The notes under the pieces were generated by a model that worked only from the letters and a program-made list of their open reading frames with translations, was not told the DNA's origin and did not search any database. A DNA stretch of 64,000 bases, from assembly GCF_022348085.1 (NCBI RefSeq), contig NZ_JAKRFN010000001.1, forward strand, positions 434,001 through 498,000, in the 5' to 3' direction. The first letter of the stretch is position 1; every line of letters starts with the position of its first letter. The DNA comes from Mycobacterium sp. PSTR-4-N. Lineage in GTDB: Bacteria > Actinomycetota > Actinomycetes > Mycobacteriales > Mycobacteriaceae. Below, piece after piece: positions 26,201 through 35,819 of the stretch. A program made the position numbers and the translations under genes.

Positions 26201-26779
26201 ATGTCGACCTCCGAGCCGGCGCGGGGTCTACGTCACCGCAAGAAGGTCGCCACGCAGCGAGCCATCCGGCGGGCGGCGATCCACCTGTTCGAACAGCACG
26301 GCTTCGCCGACACCACCGTCGAGCAGATCGCCTCGGCGGCCGATGTCTCAGCCCGCACGTTCTACCGCTACTTCCCCACCAAGGAAGCCGTCCTGATCTG
26401 CGACCAGGCCGAACCGGTCATGGCCGCGTTCCGCGACGCCCCCGCCGAGCTGTCTCCGGTCGCCGCCTACCGGCACGCCGTCGACGAGTACTTCGCCGGC
26501 CTGAGCGAGGACGAGCGGCACGACACCATCGTCGCGCAGCACATGCTCTACTCCCTTCCGGAGGCCCGCGGCGTGCTCTACGCCGAGTACACGCTGCTGA
26601 TCGAGCTGATGACCGATGCGCTGAAGTATCGACTGGGGTCCTCGGTGGGATGTCCCGAACGACGCGTCATCGCCGGCGCGATCATCGGGGTGTTGATGGC
26701 GGTCTCCCACGGCGATCCGCTGCCCGAAGAGGCGCTTGCTGAAGCACTGGACATCCTCGAGTCCACGCTCGCCCCGTGA
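26201..26779 (+). CDS. TetR/AcrR-family transcriptional regulator
   Basis: This 192-residue protein has a TetR DNA-binding domain near the N terminus (AAIHLFEQHGFADTTVEQIA then VSARTFYRYFPTKEAVL). The C-terminal ligand domain is helical and unrecognised. It is 55 bp downstream of deoR and about 120 bp upstream of accA3. Its targets are unknown; neighbouring accA3 or itself are the simplest guesses. The ribosome-binding site of the ATG at 26201 is weak. Confidence 0.88.
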   Translation: MSTSEPARGLRHRKKVATQRAIRRAAIHLFEQHGFADTTVEQIASAADVSARTFYRYFPTKEAVLICDQAEPVMAAFRDAPAELSPVAAYRHAVDEYFAGLSEDERHDTIVAQHMLYSLPEARGVLYAEYTLLIELMTDALKYRLGSSVGCPERRVIAGAIIGVLMAVSHGDPLPEEALAEALDILESTLAP

Positions 26780-26829
26780 ATCCGTTGCGGGTTACTGGCG
26801 GGTAAGGGACCGGCTCGCCGAGACTCAGA

Positions 26830-26860
26830 TTGCGGCGCTTAAACTCCCTCGGGATACATT
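26830..26860 (+). promoter_or_regulatory. Possible sigma-A promoter of accA3
   Basis: TACATT at 26855-26860 fits the mycobacterial -10 consensus TANNNT, with a weak TTGCGG at 26830-26835 (19-bp spacing). The local A/T-richness contrasts with the flanking genes. The predicted leader is about 36 nt to the GTG at 26903. Confidence 0.3.
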
Positions 26861-26866
26861 CTTTAA

Positions 26867-28702
<1,836 letters not shown>

Positions 28703-28712
28703 CCCCGTTCGG

Positions 28713-28770
28713 CGAGCGCGCGCGTCTGTACACCTTCGCGCGGCGTGCCGTGTGCATGAGCGCGCGCTCG
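28713..28770 (+). terminator. Long imperfect hairpin after accA3
   Basis: cgagcgcgcgc (28713-28723) pairs with gcgcgcgctcg (28760-28770), 11 bp perfect, and gtacac/gtgtgc can extend the stem inside. It lies 10 bp after the accA3 stop. It has no T-run, so it could be a terminator or an mRNA-stabilising structure. Confidence 0.45.
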
Positions 28771-28789
28771 TCGACTGATCACTGAGCGC

Positions 28790-29107
28790 ATGGAGCCCGT
28801 CGAGATCAACGCCGGCGCCTGGTACCTGCGCGCGCTACGGGCCGACGACCGGGTCGATGACCGGCCCGCGCTCGCCGACCTCGGCGAGCAGCGGGCCGAG
28901 TACGTCGATCAGGTTGCGGCGCAGTGGGATTCGGAGACCCTGTTCACCTGGGCGGTGTGCGAGCCGACGACCGGTGAACTGCTCGCCGAAGTGACCCTCG
29001 ACCCGACCACCCATGCCGTCGCCACCCGCGCGCGGCCGGGCCACGAGCAAGCAGCGCAGACAGGGGCCGACGCGGTGGCCCGCTTCGCCGAGGCGATGCT
29101 CAGCTGA
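28790..29107 (+). CDS. Small hypothetical protein (possible GNAT-like fragment)
   Basis: This 105-residue soluble acidic protein follows accA3. Its opening (INAGAWYLRALRADDR) and middle (FTWAVCEPTTGELLAEVTL) resemble the first strands of GNAT N-acetyltransferases, but the acetyl-CoA-binding R/QxxGxG/A motif is missing. It may be a truncated or repurposed domain. Its stop lies in the palindrome gctcagctgagc and overlaps the stop of the converging metalloprotease gene by eight bases. The function is unknown. Confidence 0.6.
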   Translation: MEPVEINAGAWYLRALRADDRVDDRPALADLGEQRAEYVDQVAAQWDSETLFTWAVCEPTTGELLAEVTLDPTTHAVATRARPGHEQAAQTGADAVARFAEAMLS

Positions 29108-30590
29108 GCGGCTGAGGGCGCAGGGTGAATCCGATGTCCTGCAGCATCGCGTACTCGATCGGGCTGATGAAGCGCACGTTGTGCCACCCTGGCCCGGGGC
29201 TCTTGTCGTTCATCAGCTTGAAGTCATCGCCGGAGAACACGAACCGGTCCAGGTGCGACGGCGACCCCTGCTTCGAGAGCGGGATCGGCTTGCCGTACGC
29301 GGCGATCGCGTGGGGACCACCGAAGTAGACGCCTCCGTTGAGTCCGTTGAGGTAGTCCTTCGCGTCGGGGCGCAGTTTGCCGTCCGGACCGAACAGCGAC
29401 GTCCCGTCCGCGGTGGTCAAGAACCGGTCGTAGACCGACCAAAAACCCAGATCGGAACCGGCCAGGTCGTAGATGCCGTACGAGTGAAGGAGCTCGTGCC
29501 GTGCGGTGTTCTGGAAGTCGTACTCGTCATCGGCGATCACGTCACCCGTTGCCCATTCCCAGGCGAAGTTCCAGTTCATGAACGCCTGGACGGCACCGTT
29601 CTCCACGTCGACGCCGGTGAGGATCTCGTGCTGGATGGACGTCTGCAGGAAGCCGGGAGGTTCGGTGAAGGCCGCCAATGTATCCGCGTTCACCAAGTAG
29701 TCGGGATCGTTGATCGCCGTCAGCTCGTATTTGAGTACGACCGGCGTTCTCACCACGAAGAACCCGGCGATGTAGTCGGCCGCCCGCTGGAATGCCGCTT
29801 TGCGATCCGGCGTCCACTCGTCGCCGATCCAGGTGAAGTCGTAGGTGATGGCCCGGTGATTGATCACCGATTCGGCGCGGGTGGCGGCAGGCCGGAACCA
29901 GTTGAGCAGGTTCACGTGCAGGCCGAGGTCTCTGGCGGCGACGACGAACGTGTCGACACCGGTGAAGCCCTCGCCCGGCGTGTAGGTGTAGGAACCGTCC
30001 TTGTTGATCGTCACCGATCCCGTCGACGGACCTGTGACCAGCCGGTACCGCAGCCGGTCCCCGTCGGGGTCCTCCGCGCCGACGGTGCCGCTGATCGGTC
30101 CGTCCATGACGCCGGTGACCTGAACCGGGTTCACCGTCGGCGCCTGGTTGAAGAACGCGCGACGTGTCGTCGCCAACGACTTCTCCAACCGCTCCTTGCG
30201 GGCGTCGCTGATCGGCCGGTCATCGATCCGTTCCAGCGCGGCGGCGGTCATTTGGTTGATCGCCTCGGCGGCTCGCTGCTGCCGACGTTCTCTCGGGGTG
30301 ACGGTGGGCTCGTCGGTGTCGTCGGCATGGGCAGCGCGACGCTTCTCGGTCACGCGCTGCCGCCGAGCCTCGGCCTTCTCGACCCTCTCGGCCCTGGTCA
30401 GATGTGCCGGCTTCGACGGTCCCGCCGACTCACCCGCAGGCGCCGACACCGACGTCTCGGTGTCCGCCGACGCCACCCCGACCTGCGGGCCCGTCAACGA
30501 CAGACCCCACAACGCCGCACCCATGCCCGCCGACGCGGCACCGAGCGTCAACCAGCGCCGCACCGCGAACTGCTCACTCCTGGTCGCCAC
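29100..30590 (-). CDS. Secreted putative zinc metalloprotease with Ig/VCBS-like domain
   Basis: This 496-residue exported protein has a signal peptide (RRWLTLGAASAGMGAALWG, cleavage near ASA-DT). A charged, probably coiled Arg/Glu/Ala-rich linker of about 90 residues follows. One cadherin/VCBS-like domain then begins at NQAPTVNPVQVTG with EDPDGDRLRYR and GSYTYTPG. The C-terminal half carries the zinc-protease motif HELLHSYG. The GTG at 30590 lies two bases after the stop of the upstream paralogue, so the two form an operon. Unlike the paralogue it has no C-terminal membrane tail (ends PQPLS), so it is probably released. Confidence 0.75.
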   Translation of the reverse strand: MATRSEQFAVRRWLTLGAASAGMGAALWGLSLTGPQVGVASADTETSVSAPAGESAGPSKPAHLTRAERVEKAEARRQRVTEKRRAAHADDTDEPTVTPRERRQQRAAEAINQMTAAALERIDDRPISDARKERLEKSLATTRRAFFNQAPTVNPVQVTGVMDGPISGTVGAEDPDGDRLRYRLVTGPSTGSVTINKDGSYTYTPGEGFTGVDTFVVAARDLGLHVNLLNWFRPAATRAESVINHRAITYDFTWIGDEWTPDRKAAFQRAADYIAGFFVVRTPVVLKYELTAINDPDYLVNADTLAAFTEPPGFLQTSIQHEILTGVDVENGAVQAFMNWNFAWEWATGDVIADDEYDFQNTARHELLHSYGIYDLAGSDLGFWSVYDRFLTTADGTSLFGPDGKLRPDAKDYLNGLNGGVYFGGPHAIAAYGKPIPLSKQGSPSHLDRFVFSGDDFKLMNDKSPGPGWHNVRFISPIEYAMLQDIGFTLRPQPLS

Positions 30591-30592
30591 GG

Positions 30593-32131
30593 TCAGGCCT
30601 TCTTCGCGCGTCGACGCCACAGCAGCACCACGAAGCCCAGTGCTGCCATGGAGTGGGTCGGCGGCACGACCGTGTAGCCGAGATCGCGCAGGATTCCAAT
30701 TTCGATCGCACTGAGCTCACGTACACCGAGGTCGCCCTTGGCCTTGATTCTGTGATTCATCAGCTGGAAGTTGTCGCCGGTGAACGTGTCGGTGTCGAGG
30801 TGATAGACCGAGCTGCCGGAACTCCAGGTGCTCGGCGAATACACGGGCACCGGTTTGCCGTACGCATCGACCGCGTGGGCACCACCGAATTTCACACCGC
30901 CGTCGGCGCCGAGCAGGTAGCCGTCCGAGGTCTCGCGCCAGGTGAAATCGGCCGAGATCAACGTCGTTCCGTCAGCGTCGACCAGCAGCTGATCCCACGT
31001 CGACCAGCTGCGGCGATCACCGTTGCTTCCCGGCGCGCCGACCGCGCCGTTGAAACCGAACGAGTGCATCAGCTCATGCATGACGATGCTGGTGAAGTCG
31101 TAGTCGTCACCGGTGACGACGTCGCCGATGGCGGTCGGGAAACCGAAGTTCCACTCGATGTAGCCGTCGGCCTTGCTGCCGTTCGCATCGACGCCGGTGA
31201 TGAGCTTGTTCTGCACGATGGTCGGCCAGAAGCCGGGATCATCGCTGGTCAGGCCGCTGGAGGCGGCCGCGAGCCAGGTGGCCTCCGGATCCTCGGCGCC
31301 GTCGACCCGGTAGACCAAAGTCACCGGCGCATACACCCGCAGATACTCGGTGATGTTGTCGGCGACGCGCTCGAGGGCGGCCTGCCGGTCCGGGGTCCAG
31401 TGCTCCGCACCCACCTTGTAGTGGAACTCGAATGTGACGGCGCCGTGGTTGATCAGCACCTGCGCCCTGGTCACGCCGCCCAGCCAGCTGAAGAGGTTGA
31501 CGTTGGGTCCGACGTCGCGCACGTTCACGACGAAGGAGTCGACGCCGTTGAACCTCTTGCCCGGTGTGTAGGCGTAGGTGCCATCCGGGTTCAGCGTCAC
31601 GACACCGGTCCTGGGCCGTTTCGCCACCCGGTACTTGATGGCATCGCCGTCGGCGTCGGAGGCGCCGACCGTACCGGTGATGGGACCCTCCACCACACCG
31701 CTGACCTGCACGGGTGCAACGGTCGGCGCCTGGTTGAAGAACGTATGGCGCACGTTCGTCAACCGCTGCTCGAGTCGGTCTTTCTTGGCATCGCTCAGGG
31801 GGCGGGAGTCGATTCTGGCCTGCGCGTCGGACGCCCAGTCGTCGATCTTGTCGGCCACGCGATCCGCACGCTCCTGCTGCACTTCGGCCCGCCGCGCCGC
31901 CCGTTCACCGCGAGCGCGCTGCGCCGCATTCCGGCGTTCGGCGATCCGTTCCCGGCGTTCGGCTTTCGCCGACGGTCCCGCCGAATCACCGGCCGACGCG
32001 GACACCGATGTCTCACCGGAGTCGGCCGCCGCCGATCCGATCTCGGGCCCCAACAGCGCGAAGCCCAGGAGCCCCGCACCCACCCCCGCCGACGCCAAAC
32101 CCAGCCGCACACTGGCACTGACAGCACTCAC
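30593..32131 (-). CDS. Secreted putative zinc metalloprotease with C-terminal membrane anchor
   Basis: This 512-residue paralogue of the protein at 29100 has the same order: signal peptide (LGLASAGVGAGLLGFALLG), charged coiled linker with DRPLSDAKK-like text, VCBS-like domain (NQAPTVAPVQVSG, SDADGDAIKYR) and a catalytic region with HELMHSFG. It ends with PPTHSMAALGFVVLLWRRRAKKA-type architecture: a short Pro-rich motif, a hydrophobic stretch and a basic tail. This resembles cell-surface sorting or tail-anchor signals. GTG 32131 was chosen because GGGGGG lies seven bases upstream. The substrate is unknown. Confidence 0.75.
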   Translation of the reverse strand: MSAVSASVRLGLASAGVGAGLLGFALLGPEIGSAAADSGETSVSASAGDSAGPSAKAERRERIAERRNAAQRARGERAARRAEVQQERADRVADKIDDWASDAQARIDSRPLSDAKKDRLEQRLTNVRHTFFNQAPTVAPVQVSGVVEGPITGTVGASDADGDAIKYRVAKRPRTGVVTLNPDGTYAYTPGKRFNGVDSFVVNVRDVGPNVNLFSWLGGVTRAQVLINHGAVTFEFHYKVGAEHWTPDRQAALERVADNITEYLRVYAPVTLVYRVDGAEDPEATWLAAASSGLTSDDPGFWPTIVQNKLITGVDANGSKADGYIEWNFGFPTAIGDVVTGDDYDFTSIVMHELMHSFGFNGAVGAPGSNGDRRSWSTWDQLLVDADGTTLISADFTWRETSDGYLLGADGGVKFGGAHAVDAYGKPVPVYSPSTWSSGSSVYHLDTDTFTGDNFQLMNHRIKAKGDLGVRELSAIEIGILRDLGYTVVPPTHSMAALGFVVLLWRRRAKKA

Positions 32132-32436
32132 TGACAAACCCCCCTCATCCCGATGTGCGATGGACTGTACAGCAAACAGTTAGCTGACGTACAGAGTTCC
32201 ACGGGGTTATCGAATGAGGTTGACAACATTGCTAAATGGCAGCTGATGCTGCAAAGCGTTCATAGGCACGGCAAATACAAGTGCGTCATGAATCGCGAAA
32301 TCTTGACAGGTTCGTCAATAGACAGTCGGAGCGTACAGCAAATCCGGTTACCATCGGCTCTTCTCGCGAGCAGACGCGAACTGGAGTGAATTGGGCCCCG
32401 AAACACTCGAGTCCGCGTCTGCTCGCCGGGGGGACG
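32132..32436. other. 305-bp intergenic region, A/T-richer than its surroundings
   Basis: No convincing gene is present. It holds the promoter region of the metalloprotease operon and the terminator of the small secreted gene at 32437. gtacagcaaa occurs at 32167-32176 and again at 32333-32342, with a further gtacag at 32189. On the minus strand TACAGT within the first copy could serve as a -10 element. Two TTGAC boxes are visible on the plus strand without a gene to serve. Confidence 0.5.
32366..32426 (-). terminator. Long hairpin terminator of the small secreted gene
   Basis: gcgagcagacgcg (32366-32378) pairs perfectly over 13 bp with cgcgtctgctcgc (32414-32426). An inner stem (ctggagtg/cactcgag, one mismatch) closes a 15-nt loop. 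It begins 10 bp after the stop of the minus-strand gene ending at 32437. Confidence 0.75.
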
Positions 32437-32682
32437 TCAGTGGCTCTGCTGGATCGACCAGCTGGGCGTCGAGAAGCCCTGCTGGGGCCAGTAGTAGTAG
32501 CCGTAGCCCACCCGCGGCCAGCCGACCCACGGCTGCGCGACGGTGTCGGGGGTCGCGACCATGCTGCCGTCGTCGTTGACGGTCATCGCGGCACTGGCCG
32601 GCCCGGCCAGGCCGAGCGCGGCGCCGCCGATGATTCCGGCCGACAGCAGGGGCAGGGCGATGATGCGGGCGATGCGGTTCAT
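32437..32682 (-). CDS. Small secreted aromatic-rich protein
   Basis: This 81-residue protein has a clear signal peptide (MNRIARIIALPLLSAG, cleavage near ASA-AM). The mature part, about 50 residues, is rich in Trp and Tyr (QPWVGWPRVGYGYYYWPQQG) and has no Cys. Small secreted proteins of this Trp/Tyr-rich type occur in many mycobacteria; their function is unknown. AAGGAG precedes the ATG. A strong hairpin follows the stop, so it is monocistronic. Confidence 0.75.
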   Translation of the reverse strand: MNRIARIIALPLLSAGIIGGAALGLAGPASAAMTVNDDGSMVATPDTVAQPWVGWPRVGYGYYYWPQQGFSTPSWSIQQSH

Positions 32683-32795
32683 GTGGGGCTCCTTGGTTGA
32701 GGTGATGACTCAACTCTCGCCCGTCGCGCGCCTCCCGTCTGTCCCGTGATCAGGCGATATGCCGGTGGATCGCCATGTCCCCCGATCGGCGGACA

Positions 32796-33350
32796 TCATC
32801 GGCTGTCGATGTCGACGCCCGAGCACAGATCGGCGCACTCGACGGCGACGACGTCGTCACGGGAGCGCAAGAACGGCGCGGCGCCCTCGTCCCCGGCCAG
32901 CGTGTCGAGGAGCGCCGGCCAGTGCCGGCGGGCGATCACCACCGGATGTCCCGGCCTGCCCGCGTAGATCGCGCGCGCCACTCCGGTGTCTCGCGCGGCG
33001 TCGCGCACCCGCCGCACCGCACCGGCGGTGACGTCGGGCGTGTCGACCGGCAGGAACACCGCGCGGTCGATGCTCTCACCGAGCGCGCGCACACCGGCAC
33101 GCACCGATGCGCTGAGTCCGTCGGCCCAGTCGTCGGCGACGACGGCCCGCGCCACAGGAGGGATCGTCACCTCGTCGACGGCTGCACCGAGGACCACGAC
33201 GACGTCACCACATCCGCCTCTGCGCAGAGCCGCCACTGCCGACGCCAACCACCGGCCAGTGTCAGCGAGCACCTTGGGCATGCCGAAGCGCGTGCCCGCA
33301 CCGGCGGCGAGGACCACACCCACATCTGAATGTTGCTGCAGGACAGACAC
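32796..33350 (-). CDS. MobA/MocA-like nucleotidyltransferase
   Basis: This 184-residue enzyme of the MobA-like NTP transferase family adds CMP or GMP to molybdopterin, or acts on a related substrate. The nucleotide loop is VVLAAGAGTRFGMPK, the metal site is LPVDTPDV, and GRPGHPVVIARR is the substrate loop. These fit MocA (molybdopterin cytidylyltransferase) best. It stands alone; no xanthine or CO dehydrogenase gene is present in the window. It starts with GTG at 33350. Confidence 0.82.
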   Translation of the reverse strand: MSVLQQHSDVGVVLAAGAGTRFGMPKVLADTGRWLASAVAALRRGGCGDVVVVLGAAVDEVTIPPVARAVVADDWADGLSASVRAGVRALGESIDRAVFLPVDTPDVTAGAVRRVRDAARDTGVARAIYAGRPGHPVVIARRHWPALLDTLAGDEGAAPFLRSRDDVVAVECADLCSGVDIDSR

Positions 33351-33600
33351 TTTGACGACACACCTCTAATGCTGTGGCAATTTTGACATCCGCGCGAGCG
33401 GCAATTGTGAACATCTCCTGAAAGTCATTGTCCAAGATCACCGCGTCGGCGTATGGTCGAGATCACGGGTTGACTGACCAGCTCGTTTTTGAGGACACGT
33501 CATCGTCACGCGGGTGTGCAATTCCCGCGCAGGCTTCTTGCATCTCGGCCCCCTTGGCGCGACCACAGACCGAATTCCATTTCGACTGATGGAGCCGACA

Positions 33601-34023
33601 ATGGCTGAAGCGCCCGACACGACGGTCGACACCTACGTGTGTCACCCCGCCGAGTTCCAGACCCGTCGCCCGCAACCGTCGACCGCCGTCGTCTCCGCAT
33701 CAGGTGAGCTCGACGCCGCGAACGGCAATGCGTTCGTCTCCTACGCCCTGCGGGATGCGAAGCAGACGCAATGGCTGGTCATCGACCTCAGCGGCTTGAG
33801 CTTTTTCGCCACCGCGGGATTCTCGGCCCTGCACACACTCAATGTGCAGTGCGCCGGCGAGAACATCCGATGGGCGCTGATCCCGAGCCTCGCCGTCGAC
33901 CGGCTGCTGCGGCTCTGCGATCCGGACTCCACGCTGCCGATATGCGTCGACATCGCCAATGCACTGACCACCGTGCACAGCGACCCTCCGCGACTATTGA
34001 AGCTGGTCTCGCAACCGCGTTAG
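33601..34023 (+). CDS. STAS-domain anti-anti-sigma factor-like protein
   Basis: This 140-residue protein has a STAS domain in its C-terminal 100 residues (SASGELDAANG, LVIDLSGLSFFATAGFSALHTL). Proteins of this type bind anti-sigma kinases and free the sigma factor. The usual phosphorylated Ser in the DSSG/DSTG loop is replaced in ATAGF, where only Thr is available. It converges on sigF, and the two coding ends overlap by 30 bp. The ATG at 33601 follows GGAG; an ATG four codons earlier is possible. It may regulate RsbW/SigF (inference from location and family). Confidence 0.8.
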   Translation: MAEAPDTTVDTYVCHPAEFQTRRPQPSTAVVSASGELDAANGNAFVSYALRDAKQTQWLVIDLSGLSFFATAGFSALHTLNVQCAGENIRWALIPSLAVDRLLRLCDPDSTLPICVDIANALTTVHSDPPRLLKLVSQPR

Positions 34024-34785
34024 CGACTTCGCCAACAGCCGGGACACATGCATCTGCGAGATGCCCACGCGCTCGGCGATCTGTGTCTGGGTCATCGACT
34101 CGAAGAACCGCAGCACCAGGACCGTGCGTTCCCGCTCGGGCAGGGCGTCGAGCAGCGGGCGCAGCGCCTCGCGGTTCTCGATCTGGTCGAGTGACATGTC
34201 GAAGTCACCGAGGGTGTCGGCGATCGCCGGAGCATCCTCGTTGCTGCCGCTCCCGCCGCTGTCGATCGACAGGGTGTTGTACGAGCTACCGGCCACCAGA
34301 CCCTCGATGACCTCGTCGCGGTCCATCTCCAGCTCGGCGGCCAACTCCGTGGCCGTCGGCGCGCGACCGAGACGTTGCGAGAGGTCCGCGGTGGCAGCGC
34401 CGAGCCGTAGATGCAGTTCCTTGAGCCGGCGGGGGACCTTCACCGACCAGCTGTTGTCCCGGAAGTGCCGGCGAACCTCGCCCATGATGGTGGGCACCGC
34501 GAACGACACGAAGTCCGAGCCGGCGTTGACGTCGAACCGGATCACCGCGTTGACCAGGCCCACCCGGGCGACCTGCACCAGGTCGTCGCGGGGCTCCCCG
34601 CGCCCGTCGAATCGGCGCGCGATGTGATCGGCCAACGGCAGGCAGCGTTCGACGATCGCGTCGCGCTGACGCTGGAACGCCGTCGACCCCTGCTCGAGCC
34701 CTTCCAGCTTCCGGAACATGGCGACCACGTCCGCATATTCAGAGCTCGATCGCGAAGACGAACCCTGGGAGGACGAACGCGTCAC
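33994..34785 (-). CDS. sigF: General stress/stationary-phase sigma factor SigF
   Basis: This 263-residue SigB/SigF-family sigma factor has region 2 (LPLADHIARRF, FVSFAVPTIMGEVRRHFRD), region 3 (VPRRLKELHLRL, LSQRLGRAPTATELA) and region 4 with the helix-turn-helix MTQTQIAERVGISQMHVSRLL. It follows M. tuberculosis SigF (Rv3286c) almost residue for residue in these regions. The GTG at 34785 overlaps the rsbW stop (GTGA). It is expected to read GTTT-N15-17-GGGTA promoters, two of which lie upstream of rsbW and csbD, so it is probably autoregulated. Confidence 0.96.
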   Translation of the reverse strand: MTRSSSQGSSSRSSSEYADVVAMFRKLEGLEQGSTAFQRQRDAIVERCLPLADHIARRFDGRGEPRDDLVQVARVGLVNAVIRFDVNAGSDFVSFAVPTIMGEVRRHFRDNSWSVKVPRRLKELHLRLGAATADLSQRLGRAPTATELAAELEMDRDEVIEGLVAGSSYNTLSIDSGGSGSNEDAPAIADTLGDFDMSLDQIENREALRPLLDALPERERTVLVLRFFESMTQTQIAERVGISQMHVSRLLAKSLTRLRDQLQ

Positions 34786-35213
34786 TGCAACGAACTCGCT
34801 CGCCTTGTCGTCATCGAGATGCCGAAAACCTGACCTGCGGGCGACTGACCATCGGAGAACGTCGTGACCTCGTCGGTCAGCGAACTCAGGACATGCCAAC
34901 TGAAGCTGCCGGGAGCGAGAATATCGGGGCTGTCGCACGTGGTCGACGCGTGCACGACCAACGCCTCGGGCTGCGGATCCACGACCAGCAGCAACGTCGA
35001 ATCGGGCACGGCGGACCTGATCAGCCGGGTGCAGGCCTCGTCGACGGCCAGCCGCAGATCCGCGACCGCATCGAAGTCGAGATCCTCGAAGGTGCCGATC
35101 GCGGCGACCAGCGTGCGAAGCACCGCCAGGTTCTCCAGCGTCGCCGCGACACGCAGCTCCACGGACTGGGCGCTGTGCCGATTCCCATTGACGTGGCTCG
35201 CGCCCTGCGCCAT
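34782..35213 (-). CDS. rsbW: Anti-sigma-F factor RsbW/UsfX (HATPase-like)
   Basis: This 143-residue anti-sigma factor holds SigF inactive. It has a HATPase_c (GHKL) fold: the N-box region is AVADLRLAVDEACTRLI, followed by LLLVVDPQP and APGSFSWHVLSSLTDEV. It matches M. tuberculosis UsfX (Rv3287c) over its length. ATG 35213 follows GGGAGG. The gene is coupled to sigF by a GTGA overlap, which keeps the two proteins in ratio. No usfY homologue is seen upstream. Confidence 0.93.
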   Translation of the reverse strand: MAQGASHVNGNRHSAQSVELRVAATLENLAVLRTLVAAIGTFEDLDFDAVADLRLAVDEACTRLIRSAVPDSTLLLVVDPQPEALVVHASTTCDSPDILAPGSFSWHVLSSLTDEVTTFSDGQSPAGQVFGISMTTRRASSLQ

Positions 35214-35353
35214 CTGACCTCCCGAAAACTTCCCCGCGAGACTACCCCAGGGCGCGTCACTGCTAGCCATGGGTGCTCCGGCTCGTATCGACGAGCGTCG
35301 AATCCGTGTGCGCGCGCCGCCGATGAACTGTTCTTGACATGGTGCGGAATCCA

Positions 35354-35378
35354 TACCCCAGGCCCCAAAACGGCAAAC
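35354..35378 (-). promoter_or_regulatory. SigF promoter of rsbW-sigF
   Basis: Read on the minus strand: GTTT (35378-35375), 16 bp, GGGTA (35358-35354). This is an exact SigF consensus, about 140 bp upstream of the rsbW start, and implies positive autoregulation. Confidence 0.75.
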
Positions 35379-35442
35379 TCGGGGCCGAAAGGCGTTGCGT
35401 CGAGGCGCAATCTGAGAGGACGCGAAGAGACGCGCGTCACCC

Positions 35443-35466
35443 GTTTGGGCCCCGCGGCGCGGGGAA
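35443..35466 (+). promoter_or_regulatory. SigF-type promoter of csbD
   Basis: GTTT (35443-35446), 15 bp, GGGAA (35462-35466), with one substitution from GGGTA. The predicted start lies about 55 bp before the ATG of the CsbD-like gene. It is back-to-back with the rsbW promoter. Confidence 0.6.
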
Positions 35467-35526
35467 GCCCACGCGGGCCGGCCCTATGTCGGAGTCAGAA
35501 CTCGGAAACCCAGCCGAAAGGTGATC

Positions 35527-35763
35527 ATGACTGACAAGAACAGCGGTCCCGAAGAGGGCATCAAGGGCGTCGTCGAGGACGTCAAGGGAAAGACCAAGGA
35601 GGCTGTCGGCACTGTCGCCGGCCGTGACGACCTGAAGCGCGAGGGTGAGGCCCAGCAGGACAAGGCCGACGCTCAGCGCGAGGTCGCGGAGAAAGAAGCC
35701 GAGGCCGAATCGGCTCGTGCCGGCGCCAAGGCTGCCGAGGAGCGCCAGGAAGCCAACCAGTAA
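35527..35763 (+). CDS. CsbD-family stress-response protein
   Basis: This 78-residue, very hydrophilic and probably helical protein has KGVVEDVKGKTKEAVGTVAG, the CsbD signature, followed by an Ala/Glu/Lys-rich tail. CsbD-like proteins are induced by general stress sigma factors in Bacillus and actinobacteria; their biochemical role is not known. The ATG at 35527 follows AAAGG. A SigF-type promoter upstream and a strong terminator downstream make it a monocistronic stress gene. Confidence 0.88.
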   Translation: MTDKNSGPEEGIKGVVEDVKGKTKEAVGTVAGRDDLKREGEAQQDKADAQREVAEKEAEAESARAGAKAAEERQEANQ

Positions 35764-35777
35764 GAGGACTCTCGACG

Positions 35778-35804
35778 GGCCCGACCGGACTCTCCGGTCG
35801 GGCC
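35778..35804 (+). terminator. Rho-independent-type terminator of csbD
   Basis: A 12-bp perfect stem pairs ggcccgaccgga (35778-35789) with tccggtcgggcc (35793-35804) around a 3-nt loop, followed by tgttgt. It starts 14 bp after the csbD stop and may also serve the converging gene. Confidence 0.85.
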
Positions 35805-35819
35805 TGTTGTCGTTCCGGG

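Noticed and set aside
29098..29109. Palindrome gctcagctgagc at the junction of two converging genes
   Set aside because: It is explained by the overlapping stop codons (ctcagctga on both strands) and is too short to be a terminator.
33438..33700. Short minus-strand frames upstream of the STAS gene
   Set aside because: No ribosome-binding site or family similarity; they are antisense to the STAS start region.
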